Source: Planctomycetaceae bacterium (GTDB lineage: Bacteria > Planctomycetota > Planctomycetia > Pirellulales > Pirellulaceae). From it: 64,000 nt of DNA. The DNA lies in NCBI GenBank assembly GCA_002717145.1, contig PBCP01000072.1, positions 1 to 64,000 on the forward strand. Direction: 5' to 3'. The notes below the pieces were generated by a model that worked only from the letters and a program-made list of their open reading frames with translations, had not been told where the DNA came from and did not search any database. The position numbers and the translations under genes are program-made. The stretch's first letter is position 1. The number at the start of each line of letters is the position of its first letter. Of the stretch, positions 1 through 11,900 are shown piece by piece.

Positions 1-2630
1 CTGCATCTTTCTCGATCGGGGCGGGGTTATCTGGTGGTGGCGCAGGTGTTTATAACAATGTCAATAATGAGATCGATGCCTATATTAGCGGAACTACTAC
101 AATCCAGCCTTTAGATTCAGTAACCATTACGTCCAGCGACTCGACGACTGTCAGTTCGGATATCGGTTCGGGGTCTTTGGCCTTAGGCCTAGGTGGGGCA
201 TCCATTGGTGTATCGCTGTCCGAGGTGACTTTTTCTAATAATGTCAAATCTTACGTAGACTCACCGATAGTCCTTACAAGTGGTAACCTTACAGTCACTT
301 CCAGTTCGAGCGTTGATGGCGACACACTGGCAGTAGCCACTTCAGTAGCAGGTGGCGGCATAGCAGGGGCAGGAGCAGGTGGGACAGCTGAAATAACCGC
401 TAACGGTTCAGTAGAGGCCTATCTGGGAGAAGCTGCCCGAATTACAACCACTGGCGACGTTCTTGTCCGATCAAATGCCGGCAGTTCACTTGACTCAAAG
501 GCAACAGGCGTGGCGGTTGGCATCGGCGGCGCAGGAGCAGCGGTAGGAGTAACTTTGGTCGACGCCACCTCGAACATATCTAGCCTGGCCCATCACCAAG
601 GGGATATTTTATCCGCGAACAATGTGACCATCGAAGCCCTCAGCGCGAATGAAGCCAAGGGTAAGGCTTTCGCTTTAGGAGGAGGGGTTGGATTGTTTGC
701 GATAAGTGGAGCCGGTGCCGATGCTGACAGCACAGTATCGCCACTGACTTCGGCCAACATATCCGGCGGTACCATTGGAACAGAGGATTCCCCCATTCTT
801 GGAGATATAGTCGTTCGAGCAAGGTCGAATCCTAAATCGGTTGCGGAAACGGAATCCGTTTCTGTCGCTTTCGGGATTGGCGTATCTGTCGGCGCAAGCC
901 TATCGGATTCAGTTCTTTCACCCACAACCAAAGCCTTCATTGAGGAATCAGCCGCAATTTTTAACCTCGGATCGACTATCGTCGAGGGCTTGACGAATTA
1001 TGGAGCTAACGGAAACCCCTCAACCAATCGATCCGAAGCCATCGCAGAGGCTGGTGCAGGAAGCCTTATTGGAAGTGGAGCTGGCGCAGACGCGACGGCG
1101 TCTGGTTCCCCAACAACGCTGGCATATATCTCGTCAGGTGCTGATGTCGATGCTGACGGAACATTGACTGTTCGCGCCAAATCAAGTAACCAAGTTGAAA
1201 CCGACGGGCACGGCATCTCTGTAGGATTGTTAGCATCGGTAGGAACCATGCTCGCAGACAGTAGTGCTAGCGGGCTAACACATGCTTATGTAGATACTAA
1301 TCTTTCAACGAGTGGCGGCCTAATTATTGAATCTGATGCCGCTAATACGGCAAATAGCGATGTCCTCGCAGCTTCGGGTGGTATTCTATCTGGCGCGGGA
1401 GCGGACTCCGATGTGGTACTTCGGCCCGTCGTTACTGCCGAAGTCAAGAACTCGCGAACGATTGTGGCGGGTGGTGACGTCCAGATTTTAGCCACCTCAA
1501 CTCTAAAGAGTGATGCGAAGAGTGAAGGTGTTTCAGCAGGACTGCTTGCCGTCGGCGCCTCACTCGCTGACGGAACTCTGGATACGACGGTTAATGCTAG
1601 ATTGGGTACAGGAGTCAGTGTTACCGCACCTAATCTGACTATCACCGGCGAGATCGCAGCCCCCGAGACCGGAAAGTCTTCTAAAGTATACGCAACGGGT
1701 TCCGCTGGCGGTGTCGCCACAGTCGTCGTGAATACGGCAGACATCACTAATAATAGCAGCGTCTCGAGTACGGTTGGGGCCAATTCTCAACTCACCGTGT
1801 CAGGTAACACATCGGTGACCGCAACCGACCAAAGCACGCACCACGGCGAAGTGTTTAACGCCGTTGGCGGAGTAGTAGCTGTCGGCTCTGGGGTGTCAAA
1901 TGTAGAGGTCAATATTGACTCGACTGCCAGCCTTGAGACCGGTGTCAACCTCGAAGGTGGTTCGTTGACGGTCGCTGCCAACGCGTCTGACGACAATTAC
2001 TCGAAAGTCTACGCTGGTAGTGGAGGCGTTGTTGCCGGAGGTGGAGGCGGCGCGTTTACTGAAGACACCGGCACAACCCGTGCAATGATTGATTCCACCA
2101 ATTCGACCGGTTCTATAGAACTCACTGGCGCTTTCAGCCTAGGAGCAGAGACCTCCACTACGACGAACGCAGTCGTAGGTACCGTCTCCGGCGGCGTTTT
2201 GGCTGGCGCTGGTGCCGAAACGGAAAACACGGTCAGTTCAACAACCGAGACCGTGATTGGTGATCATGCAAGTATCCAGGCTGACTCGATATCAATTCAG
2301 GCCGTGAATCGAATTAATAAAGTCGCGGACTCCGACGGCAACATTTTCGGGACTACAGGCGGTCTAATTAGCGGGGCAGGAGCCGATAGTGATACTGAAA
2401 TTGCGTTTTCAGCGAAAGCAGATCTGGGCGATTACGCACAGCTTCGCGCTACGGGTAGTGGCGCCGCCAGTGGCAATTTCAGCGTGACTACGTTGAATGA
2501 AATTACTGCGGGCGACAAGATCAACTTCACGACAGGTGGCGCCCTCTCGGGTCTTGGGGCTACAACCTCGATTACTACCACCCGTGATGACGCCATCATC
2601 GAAGTCGGTTACCATTCCATTCTTACTTAA
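1..2630 (+). CDS. Giant beta-repeat surface protein, upstream part (partial at left edge, ends at in-frame TAA)
   Basis: The frame is open from base 3, so this is the interior of a gene that starts left of the window; the TTG at 177 is only the first possible start codon and is not a likely true start. The product is built from glycine/alanine-rich units of about 100 residues. Each has a core like GGxLxGAGAxxx followed by short valine/isoleucine/threonine strands, the pattern of beta-solenoid adhesins and autotransporter-like passenger proteins. There are no cysteines and no catalytic motifs. The frame ends at TAA 2628-2630, in the middle of a repeat unit. The next ORF (2682-29927) continues in the same frame and its residues right after the stop complete that unit. 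I infer one ancestral gene broken by a single nonsense codon, or a sequencing error. If the stop is real, the upstream product would be a secreted truncated adhesin without the RTX and dockerin parts. Confidence 0.8.
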   Translation, partial: ASFSIGAGLSGGGAGVYNNVNNEIDAYISGTTTIQPLDSVTITSSDSTTVSSDIGSGSLALGLGGASIGVSLSEVTFSNNVKSYVDSPIVLTSGNLTVTSSSSVDGDTLAVATSVAGGGIAGAGAGGTAEITANGSVEAYLGEAARITTTGDVLVRSNAGSSLDSKATGVAVGIGGAGAAVGVTLVDATSNISSLAHHQGDILSANNVTIEALSANEAKGKAFALGGGVGLFAISGAGADADSTVSPLTSANISGGTIGTEDSPILGDIVVRARSNPKSVAETESVSVAFGIGVSVGASLSDSVLSPTTKAFIEESAAIFNLGSTIVEGLTNYGANGNPSTNRSEAIAEAGAGSLIGSGAGADATASGSPTTLAYISSGADVDADGTLTVRAKSSNQVETDGHGISVGLLASVGTMLADSSASGLTHAYVDTNLSTSGGLIIESDAANTANSDVLAASGGILSGAGADSDVVLRPVVTAEVKNSRTIVAGGDVQILATSTLKSDAKSEGVSAGLLAVGASLADGTLDTTVNARLGTGVSVTAPNLTITGEIAAPETGKSSKVYATGSAGGVATVVVNTADITNNSSVSSTVGANSQLTVSGNTSVTATDQSTHHGEVFNAVGGVVAVGSGVSNVEVNIDSTASLETGVNLEGGSLTVAANASDDNYSKVYAGSGGVVAGGGGGAFTEDTGTTRAMIDSTNSTGSIELTGAFSLGAETSTTTNAVVGTVSGGVLAGAGAETENTVSSTTETVIGDHASIQADSISIQAVNRINKVADSDGNIFGTTGGLISGAGADSDTEIAFSAKADLGDYAQLRATGSGAASGNFSVTTLNEITAGDKINFTTGGALSGLGATTSITTTRDDAIIEVGYHSILT

Positions 2631-2990
2631 GCAGGGGAAATTTACCTTTCCGCCAGAGGGCAAGGAGATATCTCCACGACCGTGAACGCTGACACTTATG
2701 GTTTGGGAACTGTCTCTGTCACCGACAGCACGAGTGACATCCGCCCCAACAATTCTATTTTGATTGGCCCCAATGCGGCAGTCTCCGGCGAACGAGATGT
2801 AAACATCTCCGCAGGAAGGGATACGATACATAACCGGGATTCCTATTCCGTATCCAGTAAAACTGATAGCTTTGCCGGTAGCGCCATCCCAATTGATTCT
2901 GTGGATGCAACCTCCAACCTTATCCAGACAAATACCATCACTGTCTCTGCAGGTGCTGTGGTGAGTTCCGCCCGTGACATCAACCTCCAT
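3..2990 (+). repeat. Glycine-rich beta-solenoid repeats of about 100 residues
   Basis: The encoded protein repeats a unit with GGxLxGAGA(D/E)xxx, then a variable strand, then an IxxxAxIxA strand. Clear copies lie near nt 345, 520, 690, 1050, 1375, 1530, 2030, 2195 and 2370. The copies have diverged at DNA level, so this is a protein repeat and not a recent DNA amplification. The unit interrupted by the stop at 2628 resumes directly after it. Confidence 0.65.
2628..2630 (+). other. In-frame TAA interrupting the giant ORF
   Basis: Codons before and after the TAA belong to the same repeat unit in the same frame: ...YHSILT, stop, AGEIYLSARG.... The preceding unit has an equivalent ...DHASIQA-DSISIQAVN... 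with no gap. One base change, such as CAA, GAA or TCA to TAA, would account for it. The following base is G and no structured readthrough element is obvious. Confidence 0.7.
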
Positions 2991-5900
2991 GCGGAGCGGC
3001 TTGGCTTCGCGGATATGACGGCGGAAGCAAAAGCAGTTAACTGGACCACCGGCGTAGCCCAAGGTATCGACTCCTTATTTGGTGGAAGTGGAAAAGAACT
3101 GTTTAAGGGCAACGCCATCGTCGAAGCGACCGGTGAGGTCATTGTCCACGGAACACTGGAAACGGGGCGAGACCGACACCGCAACCTCACCTTAACGTCG
3201 ATGGATTCCGGCACCGGGACAATCCAGACTGGCTCGGGAGGCTCGAACCTTTCTTTTAATCAGGAATTGAAAAATCTGGAATCGACCCTGGATGTCCAAA
3301 TTGCTATGGCGCGTGCCAACCTTGCTGCCTACGGTGATTCCGATCCCACCTTGCGTAATTTTTACACTGCTGAAATTGCCAGAATGGAACAAGAACTCCA
3401 GGAACAAGGGCTTTTACTGCGTGTAGGAACCGACTCTTCAGGTAATCCCGTCTACAATCGCATGCAAAAGCAGGTGATGACAGCGATTGTCCACCCAGCT
3501 CATGCCCAGGCAGGAATCATTGACGTCCGAGGTGACGTGTTCAAGGGCTCGGGGCAAATTATTTCGCCTGGGGATGCCAGCATCACGATCATTAACAATA
3601 CGCCAGCATTTTTAGAGGTGCAAGGTGCTGTCATTCCTGAGAAGAACGGTGGACTCAGGTTTAACGGAGAAGAGCTGACCGATAATCAAGCGATCACAGA
3701 AGCTAACCTGGACTCGGTTGCCGCCTCATTTAGTGCTGTTCCCAATGTAGAATTAACTGAACCATCGATTATTATCTCCAGTACGTTTGATCCGCGTGAC
3801 GTACCAACCGCCTCCATTCCTGCTCCAGCTATCACGATCCGGGGGGAAGTCACTAATAGAAGTGGTGATATTACCATCACTAATGCTTCTGGCGATGTCC
3901 GCATCATAGATGATCCAACAGATGGCATTGATCCACCGGTGGTTTCCGGTGCTAATGTTGCTATTTCCGCAGGCGGGAGTGTGTTCGTTGATGGTGTCAT
4001 GAAATGGCATGCTGGCGTTGATCCCTACACGACATTCCGCTCTGCCATTTTTGACGGGAATGAACCTAAAGCCCCTGGGGCGGTAAGTAACGCTGACATT
4101 ACCAGTGCCGCCAACCAGTTAAACGGAACAGTAAATGGTAAAAGCGTCTATATCGACAGTGAATACATCAATGTCAACGGCCTGATCAAGAGTGGACGGG
4201 CGAGTTACAATTTGACCATCGGCAATAGTGCTATCTCTGAGATCGAACGAATTAAACGAAGCGGCCAACAAGGAGCCGTTCGTCTTACGAGCGTGTCCGA
4301 TCAGGATCTATACGTTGTCTTCGACCCTGCCGCTAATCAGATCCGTGTTCGAGACCTACGAGTAGAGGGTGGCCATGTCTCCTTGACTGGCAAGATCATG
4401 AGTACGAGTCAGGGTAAAGTCGAAGTCCTGGGCGGATATTCAGACATTAACATCACCAACCATAGCTCCTACGATCTCGTCCTGGAACAAATCGATGGTG
4501 CTAGTCGAGGTGCTGGCACGGTAGTGATTATTGACACGGCCAAGCCCTCTGGCGGTAAAGATCATACGACGACAATCTACCAACGAAACGATCAGGTTTC
4601 AACGAAAACGTTGAACGATATCCCGACGTCTTTTAGTGGCACCGACACTTACCAACCTGCTTCGGGCTGGCGTTATGGTTGGGCGGTTGGCTTTGAGGAG
4701 TTTACCCGCTCTTACAATAAGAGTTGTACTAGCGCGTGGATTGGCATTGATGCCTTTGCGGCAGACCCAGACGATGTGAACTGGTCGGGAACTGAACGAG
4801 TTGATGACCCTATCCTGATGGATGATTCAGAATATTTCTTCTCTTCTTCCAGCAACAACGTTATTGACCACGACGTTAATACATTTGAAACGCAGGAACC
4901 TCGCGTATACGAACTAGATCGGTCTACCACGTCAACGTGGTATGGAAAAACAACACATTGTCTGACCATGGCGTTGGAGGAACGAGAACAGAACATACAT
5001 AGGTACAGCGTCGATGCTGACCGCCCGTTCGACATCAACTTCATCGGAAAGGAGGAGAATACCGTTCGCGTAACCTCCACCCAACCGGGTACGAACGTCA
5101 TTCTCGAGGGACGGATTGCTAGCAAGGGTTTGACTCACATTGATTCAGAGGGAAGGATTGTGCAATCTAACAATCTTTCGGTTGTAACGGGCGATCGTGT
5201 AGAACTAGAGGCTAGGAGCGGAATCGGCAGCGCGACGCTCCTCAGCTCGTCCACAGATGAAATTGGGAATCAAAGAATTCGTCTATCTAATGATGGTTCA
5301 GGAACGCAATCGGGGGCGTTATTTCAAACGAACATCGGAGATTCAGCAACGAGTCAGCTTAATGCAACCACTTACTCAGGTAACGTTCACATTGAAGAGC
5401 AGTCCGGCAGTCTGAGGCTAGGTGAAGTTTCCTCCCAATCCGGTGGCGACATTTATTTGGTTGCACCTTCCGACATCCTCGCCCTCAGTCAGGATCCCAC
5501 GCACCATATTAAGGGTGGCGTTGTTGTTGTCGATTCTGCCTCCGGAACCATTGGCCTAACTTCTGCTCCCCTTAAATTAGATTCCGGATCGGATGCCGGC
5601 GAATCGATTGCTCGCGATTTTGTTTCGCTGGACGCAGGCAGCGGCATTTTCATCGAAGAAATTTCGGGGGACCTAAACCTTAGACAGGCACTCACGGAAT
5701 CTGGCGACGTTCGCCTGGAAGTTGCCGGTAACGTGTATGACGTTAACAACTCTGCTATCCGGGACGAACGCACGTATAACGAGTTAAAGGCCGGGGTCTG
5801 GAGTGACCTTCAACTTACGGACGGTACGGGCGCAAATGATAAAGTCAATGAAACTTTGTCCGCCTATTCGAACACAAAACTTGCAGAATACGATAAATAC

Positions 5901-8900
5901 TGGAACTTCCGCGAGAGACAAGCTGATCCCACCGTTTACGACTCTGGCTTCATTGTCCCCTTGAATCCTCAGGAAAGGGAGTACTATCTATCAAACGATT
6001 TTGATGAACAAACTATCGTAAACAAGCTCACGGCCGAGTATCACGATCTTCACCAACGCCACGGCAGTGTTGAATACGATGCCTATTGGGATATCAAGGA
6101 AACGATGCCTGACGCCACGGTTAGCGTCGATCCAACCGGAGTTTCGCACTCTGAATACCTTAATACTTATAGTGTCGATCTAAGTACCCTCGAATTAGAC
6201 ACTCTCTATCAGTTCCAGATCCTCGACTCAGATGGTACCGCCGTCGATGAATTGGAACTTGAGTTTCGGGGCGATCACGCCTTCTTTGTGAGTGAAGTCC
6301 AACGCTTTCTCGAGAACGCAAAATCAAGCTCCCCAATCTATGGCCCTTCCGTAACCCACAACGTAAGCTTCGTCGCCTCTGACTTGGAGCATGGTTCAAA
6401 ATTAGTTCTAGACGACCAAAATAACTGGCTAGACATCCTACCATCGCTCGCTGTCGGCAACAGGCTTGAAATTGAAGGCGCCATCACTAATAGCGACCTT
6501 GCGAGCGTCGTGGTATACGCTATTGACGGAGCTGAGCTCTACGTGCGAGATCTACCTGATCAATCCGACATTGTGGAGGAACCAGGTGTATCGCTCAGTC
6601 TGGCCGGTCAAATCCAGCCAAGCTTAGTCAAAGTAAATGGTAACATTTTAAGTGTCGTAGAATTGGACGGCTCCATGAGCCAGCTTCAGCTCTCAAGTTC
6701 AGGTGTTCAGCATTTCGAAACAGCCATCACGACCAATGTAGTAGCCCTAGAGCTCGACGACCTGGATAATTCGACCTATGATTTGGCTCTCATTTACTAC
6801 ACCCTCGTGGACGGAGTAGAGACCGCCATTGAGGAAGTTTTCTCTCTTGAGAAAACTTCGACGTTGTCCACCGACGCTTACAGACAATTGCTACGAGATT
6901 CTATTAACGCTGATTCGGCGTCAAATTTGCTGACAGCTGAAATACAAGGCAACTACCTTTTGGTGAAGCATGTCGATGGGGCAACACTAGACGCGACCTT
7001 CATTAAAGATTCTGCCGGCATCACAGTCGACCTTACCGATGACTTGTTACAGACCGATACCACTCGTTTCCATCTGCCAAGCAGTTCCGAAGGGCAGATC
7101 CTTATCTCGATCGATGGGATGTCTGCCACCGCGATAACGACGACAACCCACGCCGCGACCGTGCGTGAAGACATCAATTCCGTGATCAACAATCACGAAT
7201 TCTATCGGCCTTACTACACTGCGCTTTCAGCAGAAATAGAAGCCTCGGGCGAATACCCAGAAGGATGGACTGATGCAACATCCTGGATTAACGACCAATT
7301 AAATCAACTCAACTATTACCAGTCTACGGTCACGGGCGAGTCAATCTTAGTGTCTCGAACCACAACCGCCGCCTCGCCTGCTCTAGAGGCAAAGGCTTAC
7401 ACTCCCAACGAATCGGCGGCAGGACTTACTAACAATAATCCCGCTTCCCGTTCCAGACTAATTAACGTCTCAAGTACGAGTCTGTACGCAAGCCAGGTTT
7501 GGAACCTCAGGCTCCAGCCCGCAGACGCATCCGGCCCTCACGAAGTACTGTTCGCTACCGCAGCGGATGCCTCAACTTGGACGCAGGCAGGTAGAACCTT
7601 GGCGACAATCATTGATGACTCGACTGAAGGATTCGAAGCGCAGTACGTCAACGGCCTTCTTCTGGTTACCCAACAAAGCGACTCAGGATTCACTAGCGAA
7701 TTTGAAGTTACGACCCAACCGGGCCAAGCTCAGTTCGGCGAACACGAAGCGAGTTATTTCCACGAATACTACACTTCCCGCGGCACGGCACTCGGCAAGG
7801 AGGGAAGTGAGCTAACCACATGGATACAAGAGCAAAAAGATATCATCTTGTCTCGACGCACAGCGTTATACAACAATATCAGCGCTCGCTATATCAACGC
7901 GACACAGGAACACGCCCCAAGCCCGTTGGATAAGAGCACACGCAATCCAGAATACGTCGACAAGAGTCGATCCGGCGTTTATGAATATCTCATCGATTCA
8001 AGCGCGCACCAAGAACTCACCGCAGGTATCAAGATCTGGACTGAAGATGAACTTTTAAACCTTATTGGTGGTGGTCTACTAAGCCCGATTACAGATACTC
8101 AGGTATCTATCGAAGACCCAAACATTTCCGGGGAAAACATTACGATCCATTCGACAAGCGGCAGCATTGGTAAAACATCAGGCCAGCGATTCATAGACCG
8201 CACGGATCTCACCATCGACTTAACTGAAGATGAACGTGTCGCGTTATCCGCAGCGGAGCGTACCGATGTTGCCTATCTGGCGGGTGCGATTACGGCAACT
8301 GTCACCATTAGCGGCAACACCATCGTTTCCGACAATTTCAACTGGGAACAGAACGGGTTTGAGGCCGGGGACAGGGTTTGGATCGGGAGCGGATCACTTA
8401 ATAGTTCCGGAGCGTACTCGCTACCATTGATTTCCAGCGTTAGTGGTAACACGTTGACATTGGTCACCGACACCCCACTTATTCCAGAACAGGGCGTGAA
8501 CATATCGATTCAGCGTGAGATAAGGAATGCTGCCGAACCTGCCTTTAGTGAAGCCGTCGGTGTTGCAATAAGTCTTTTCGCATCCGATGACTACAATGGT
8601 TCCTATCTGCAGCTAGATAGTGGTCAAAGTTGGTCTTCCGCGTTACCCAATTTAGACAACGGTGACCGAATCCAACTAAGTGGCACGGGTACTAATGATG
8701 CAATCGTCAACGAATTAAACGTCCACTCCATCGACGGTTCGAGGCTCTACTTCCGTGGGATCACGGGGATTGTCAATCAGCCGTCCGTGAACGCTGATAT
8801 TGCCACGCAAATACAAGTTATTAAAGCCATCGCGGTCAATCAACTTGATGATCTTGATCTCGGTATTACGGGATCCGGAACAATAACAGTAAACGTATTG

Positions 8901-11900
8901 GAGAACGCGTTCATCGGCTCAGAACAGGAGCTACGTCTAAATACTATCAATGCAGGCGGCGCTGTTCGAATTAAAACAGCCGCCGGGATCGCAAGTTCAA
9001 CCTCCTCAAATGGTACGAACATCGAAAGCGGGGACCTAATTCTGGAAGCCGCATCCGGTGCAATCGGGACTTCCGACCATCCCATCGAGACGTCTCTGCT
9101 GAACAACACATCATTAACGGCAAGGGCTAGACAAGATATCTACATTGTCGAAACCAACACGATGAACGTTGAAACCATTTACTCGCAAGCCGGCTCAATC
9201 AACCTAGAAGCGAGAACAGGTTCTATTCTAGACGCATTGAATCACGGGTTTACCAATCTTAAGTCTGTGGAATTCGTTCTCACGGCCCCCGAAGGAAGTA
9301 TTGGATCCCTCTCCAACCCCCTCGAGGTCGATGCCACCGGTTCTGCTCGTTCCCTGACAGCCAACGCGCACTCAGATATCGTTATTACCGAGACTACCGG
9401 GAATATGTATCTCAATAGCGTCGTATCTACGACTGGTGACGCCGTTTTACGAGCTGAGGTAGCGATTCATAGCAGAACAGCAAACGACGAAATTGATCAA
9501 GCAACCGGTTTACAAGACGATAATAGCAAATCGGACGTTTCCGCCAATAACATTACTCTCGTGGCCGATCGCTCGGCCATCGGTATTCCGGGCAGCGACA
9601 TTAAGGTTGATACGAACTCTGGTACTTTGACCGTCAATAGCGCTGAGAATACCCATATTTTAGAAACGTCCGGAAATTTGGGCATCAACACCATTCAGAC
9701 GGGGGCAAATTACACTGCCTTCATAGCGTCCCCCGGAGCAATCACTAATGGTAATCCAGCTTCCGGTAGCTCGAATGTGCTGTCTGGCAAGACGATGTTA
9801 TTTGCGGACGAAGAAATCGGCTCAGAACAAAACCCGCTCCACACGGAAGTCGGCAATCTGGAAGGACGCTCAACCAATGGATCGGTTTGGATTCATAACA
9901 GTGGCCATGTGAATGTAGGAGGGGTTTCCGCGGCCGCGTCTGGTTTCTCAGCCACGGGCGATGTCAACATCACTGCGTCCAGCCCAATCACCGTCAGTGA
10001 AGGGATTACAGTCTTCGGAGATGGAGATCTCATCCTAAACGCGCTCGCAGATCCTGACTTACTGGATGACATTTTGATTCAGGCCGGGGTCGCTCTAAGC
10101 ACCGAGCGTGGGGACATCCTCCTGAATGCTGCAGACAACATATCTATCGAAACGGGTGCGAGCATTACTGCGGGAACAGGCGATAATTCGACATCTGCAC
10201 TGCGCCTCGCCGCCGGTCAAGACATCACCCTTCATTCGCTGTCTACGCTGGAAGCCACAGGCCACCTGGACTTAGTGGCAGGGCAAACCTTTACCCAGGA
10301 GGGAGCATTCACCACATCGAATTCAACCGCTACGATTGTGGCAGGGGACACGCTAACACTCAGCACAGGCTCAACGTTACAGACCGCAGGTTCCACTCAA
10401 CTCATAACGGGTAATCAACTTTACATCGAGCAAGGGGCATCTGTATTGGTTGGCGCTGACCTCGATATCGATCTCGATGCAACGCGCACTGAGCAAGGAG
10501 ATATCATCGAACAAGGAGACTCCGCCAGTGGTGCAATCTTAGATCCAGTAGGAACAACCGTCGCTGAAAGACTTAACATCAACGCTTACGGGGAAGCAGA
10601 TCTAATTTTCCTCTCTGGAGTCGCGGAAAACACCCCGACAAATATCAGCTCTGGATCAGGAGCTGACAAACTGCTCATTCGTATTGTGCAACAAGAATCG
10701 CCCGTAAACGTAGTTTCAGGCCCTGGCGATGACACGATCCTCATAGGCTCCAACGCAACCTGGCTATTAGATTCTTTGCCGAATCCAACCAACGTCGACG
10801 GAACTTTAAATCAAATCTCTTCGTTAGTCACCGTTGATATGGGAGACGGTGACGGCGATACGCTTCAGTTAGATGAAACCGCTGAGATGTCTGGCGTTCA
10901 GTTGGGATACGTGACAAACACCACCATTCGTGGCCTTGGAATGAATCCTCACGCAGATGCTGCGGATGCTACCGGTGGAATTATCTACGGGAATGCCGAG
11001 TTCGTACACATCAACTTGGGTGATTCCGATGACACAATCTACGTGCATTCAACCGACGAATCTGCGGAGACAACGGTCAACACCAGTCACAATCAAATGG
11101 GACGGAATATCGTTAACGTAGGATCCACACTTTCGGAGAACACCTCGACTCTCGATCAAATCGCCGGGACTCTGCATATTCTCGGAACGGCCCAAAACGA
11201 TACTCTGAACGTATACGACGAGGGTGATACGGTACCAAATACCGGAACCCTATCTTCCACAACACTATCAGGACTGGGTATAGGGAACGGAAAATTCGTC
11301 AATTATTACGGCGTTGAATCACTGAATCTTTCCTTAGGCCAGTCGCGAGATACGTTACTTATCAACACGACGCATGCAAGTCCGACTAACGTATCCGCCA
11401 ATCATGGAGATGACATTCTCCAAATTGAAGAAATCAACGACAACACCATCGTCGATACTGGCCACGGCAGCGATCTCGTTCGTATCGGGTCCTCTGCCGG
11501 GTCTCTTGATGAGGCAGTCCGACTCTCAACGAGCACGGTACACGATTCCGTTCACAGTCGACTCGAGCTTCATGCCGGTACTGGACTCTGGGATCAAATC
11601 GTCGTCTATGACAGCGGGGCACAAGCAGGCCGCACTGGTACTATCCAATCTCAGAAGATTACTGGCCTTGGAATGGCCGGCGAAATCATCTATCAGGACT
11701 TTGATTTTGCCCGCGTAATTCTAGGGGATCAAGGAAATGCTTTCCACGTGCAGTCTACACATGCCGGGCAGACGGAAATCGATACTGGTACAGGCGCGGA
11801 CACCGTCAACGTTCAGTCCACCACGGGAGCCACTTATGTCAATACGGAACAGGGAGATGACGTCGTCAACGTCAATTACGACGCGCAGGGCCAACAAACC

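Noticed and set aside
2628-2630. Programmed stop-codon readthrough at the in-frame TAA
   Set aside because: TAA is the tightest stop in bacteria and no hairpin or recoding element is visible nearby. A mutation or base error is simpler.
2662-2684. AAGGAG plus GTG as a genuine independent start of the 9,081-residue protein
   Set aside because: The spacing of 14 nt is long and no signal peptide follows, although the protein type must be exported. It could still be used at low level.
2409-3062. A 217-codon minus-strand frame (and similar ones at 1286-1783 and 593-940) opposite the giant gene
   Set aside because: They are antisense to codon-biased repeat sequence and show no motif of their own; long antisense frames are expected there.
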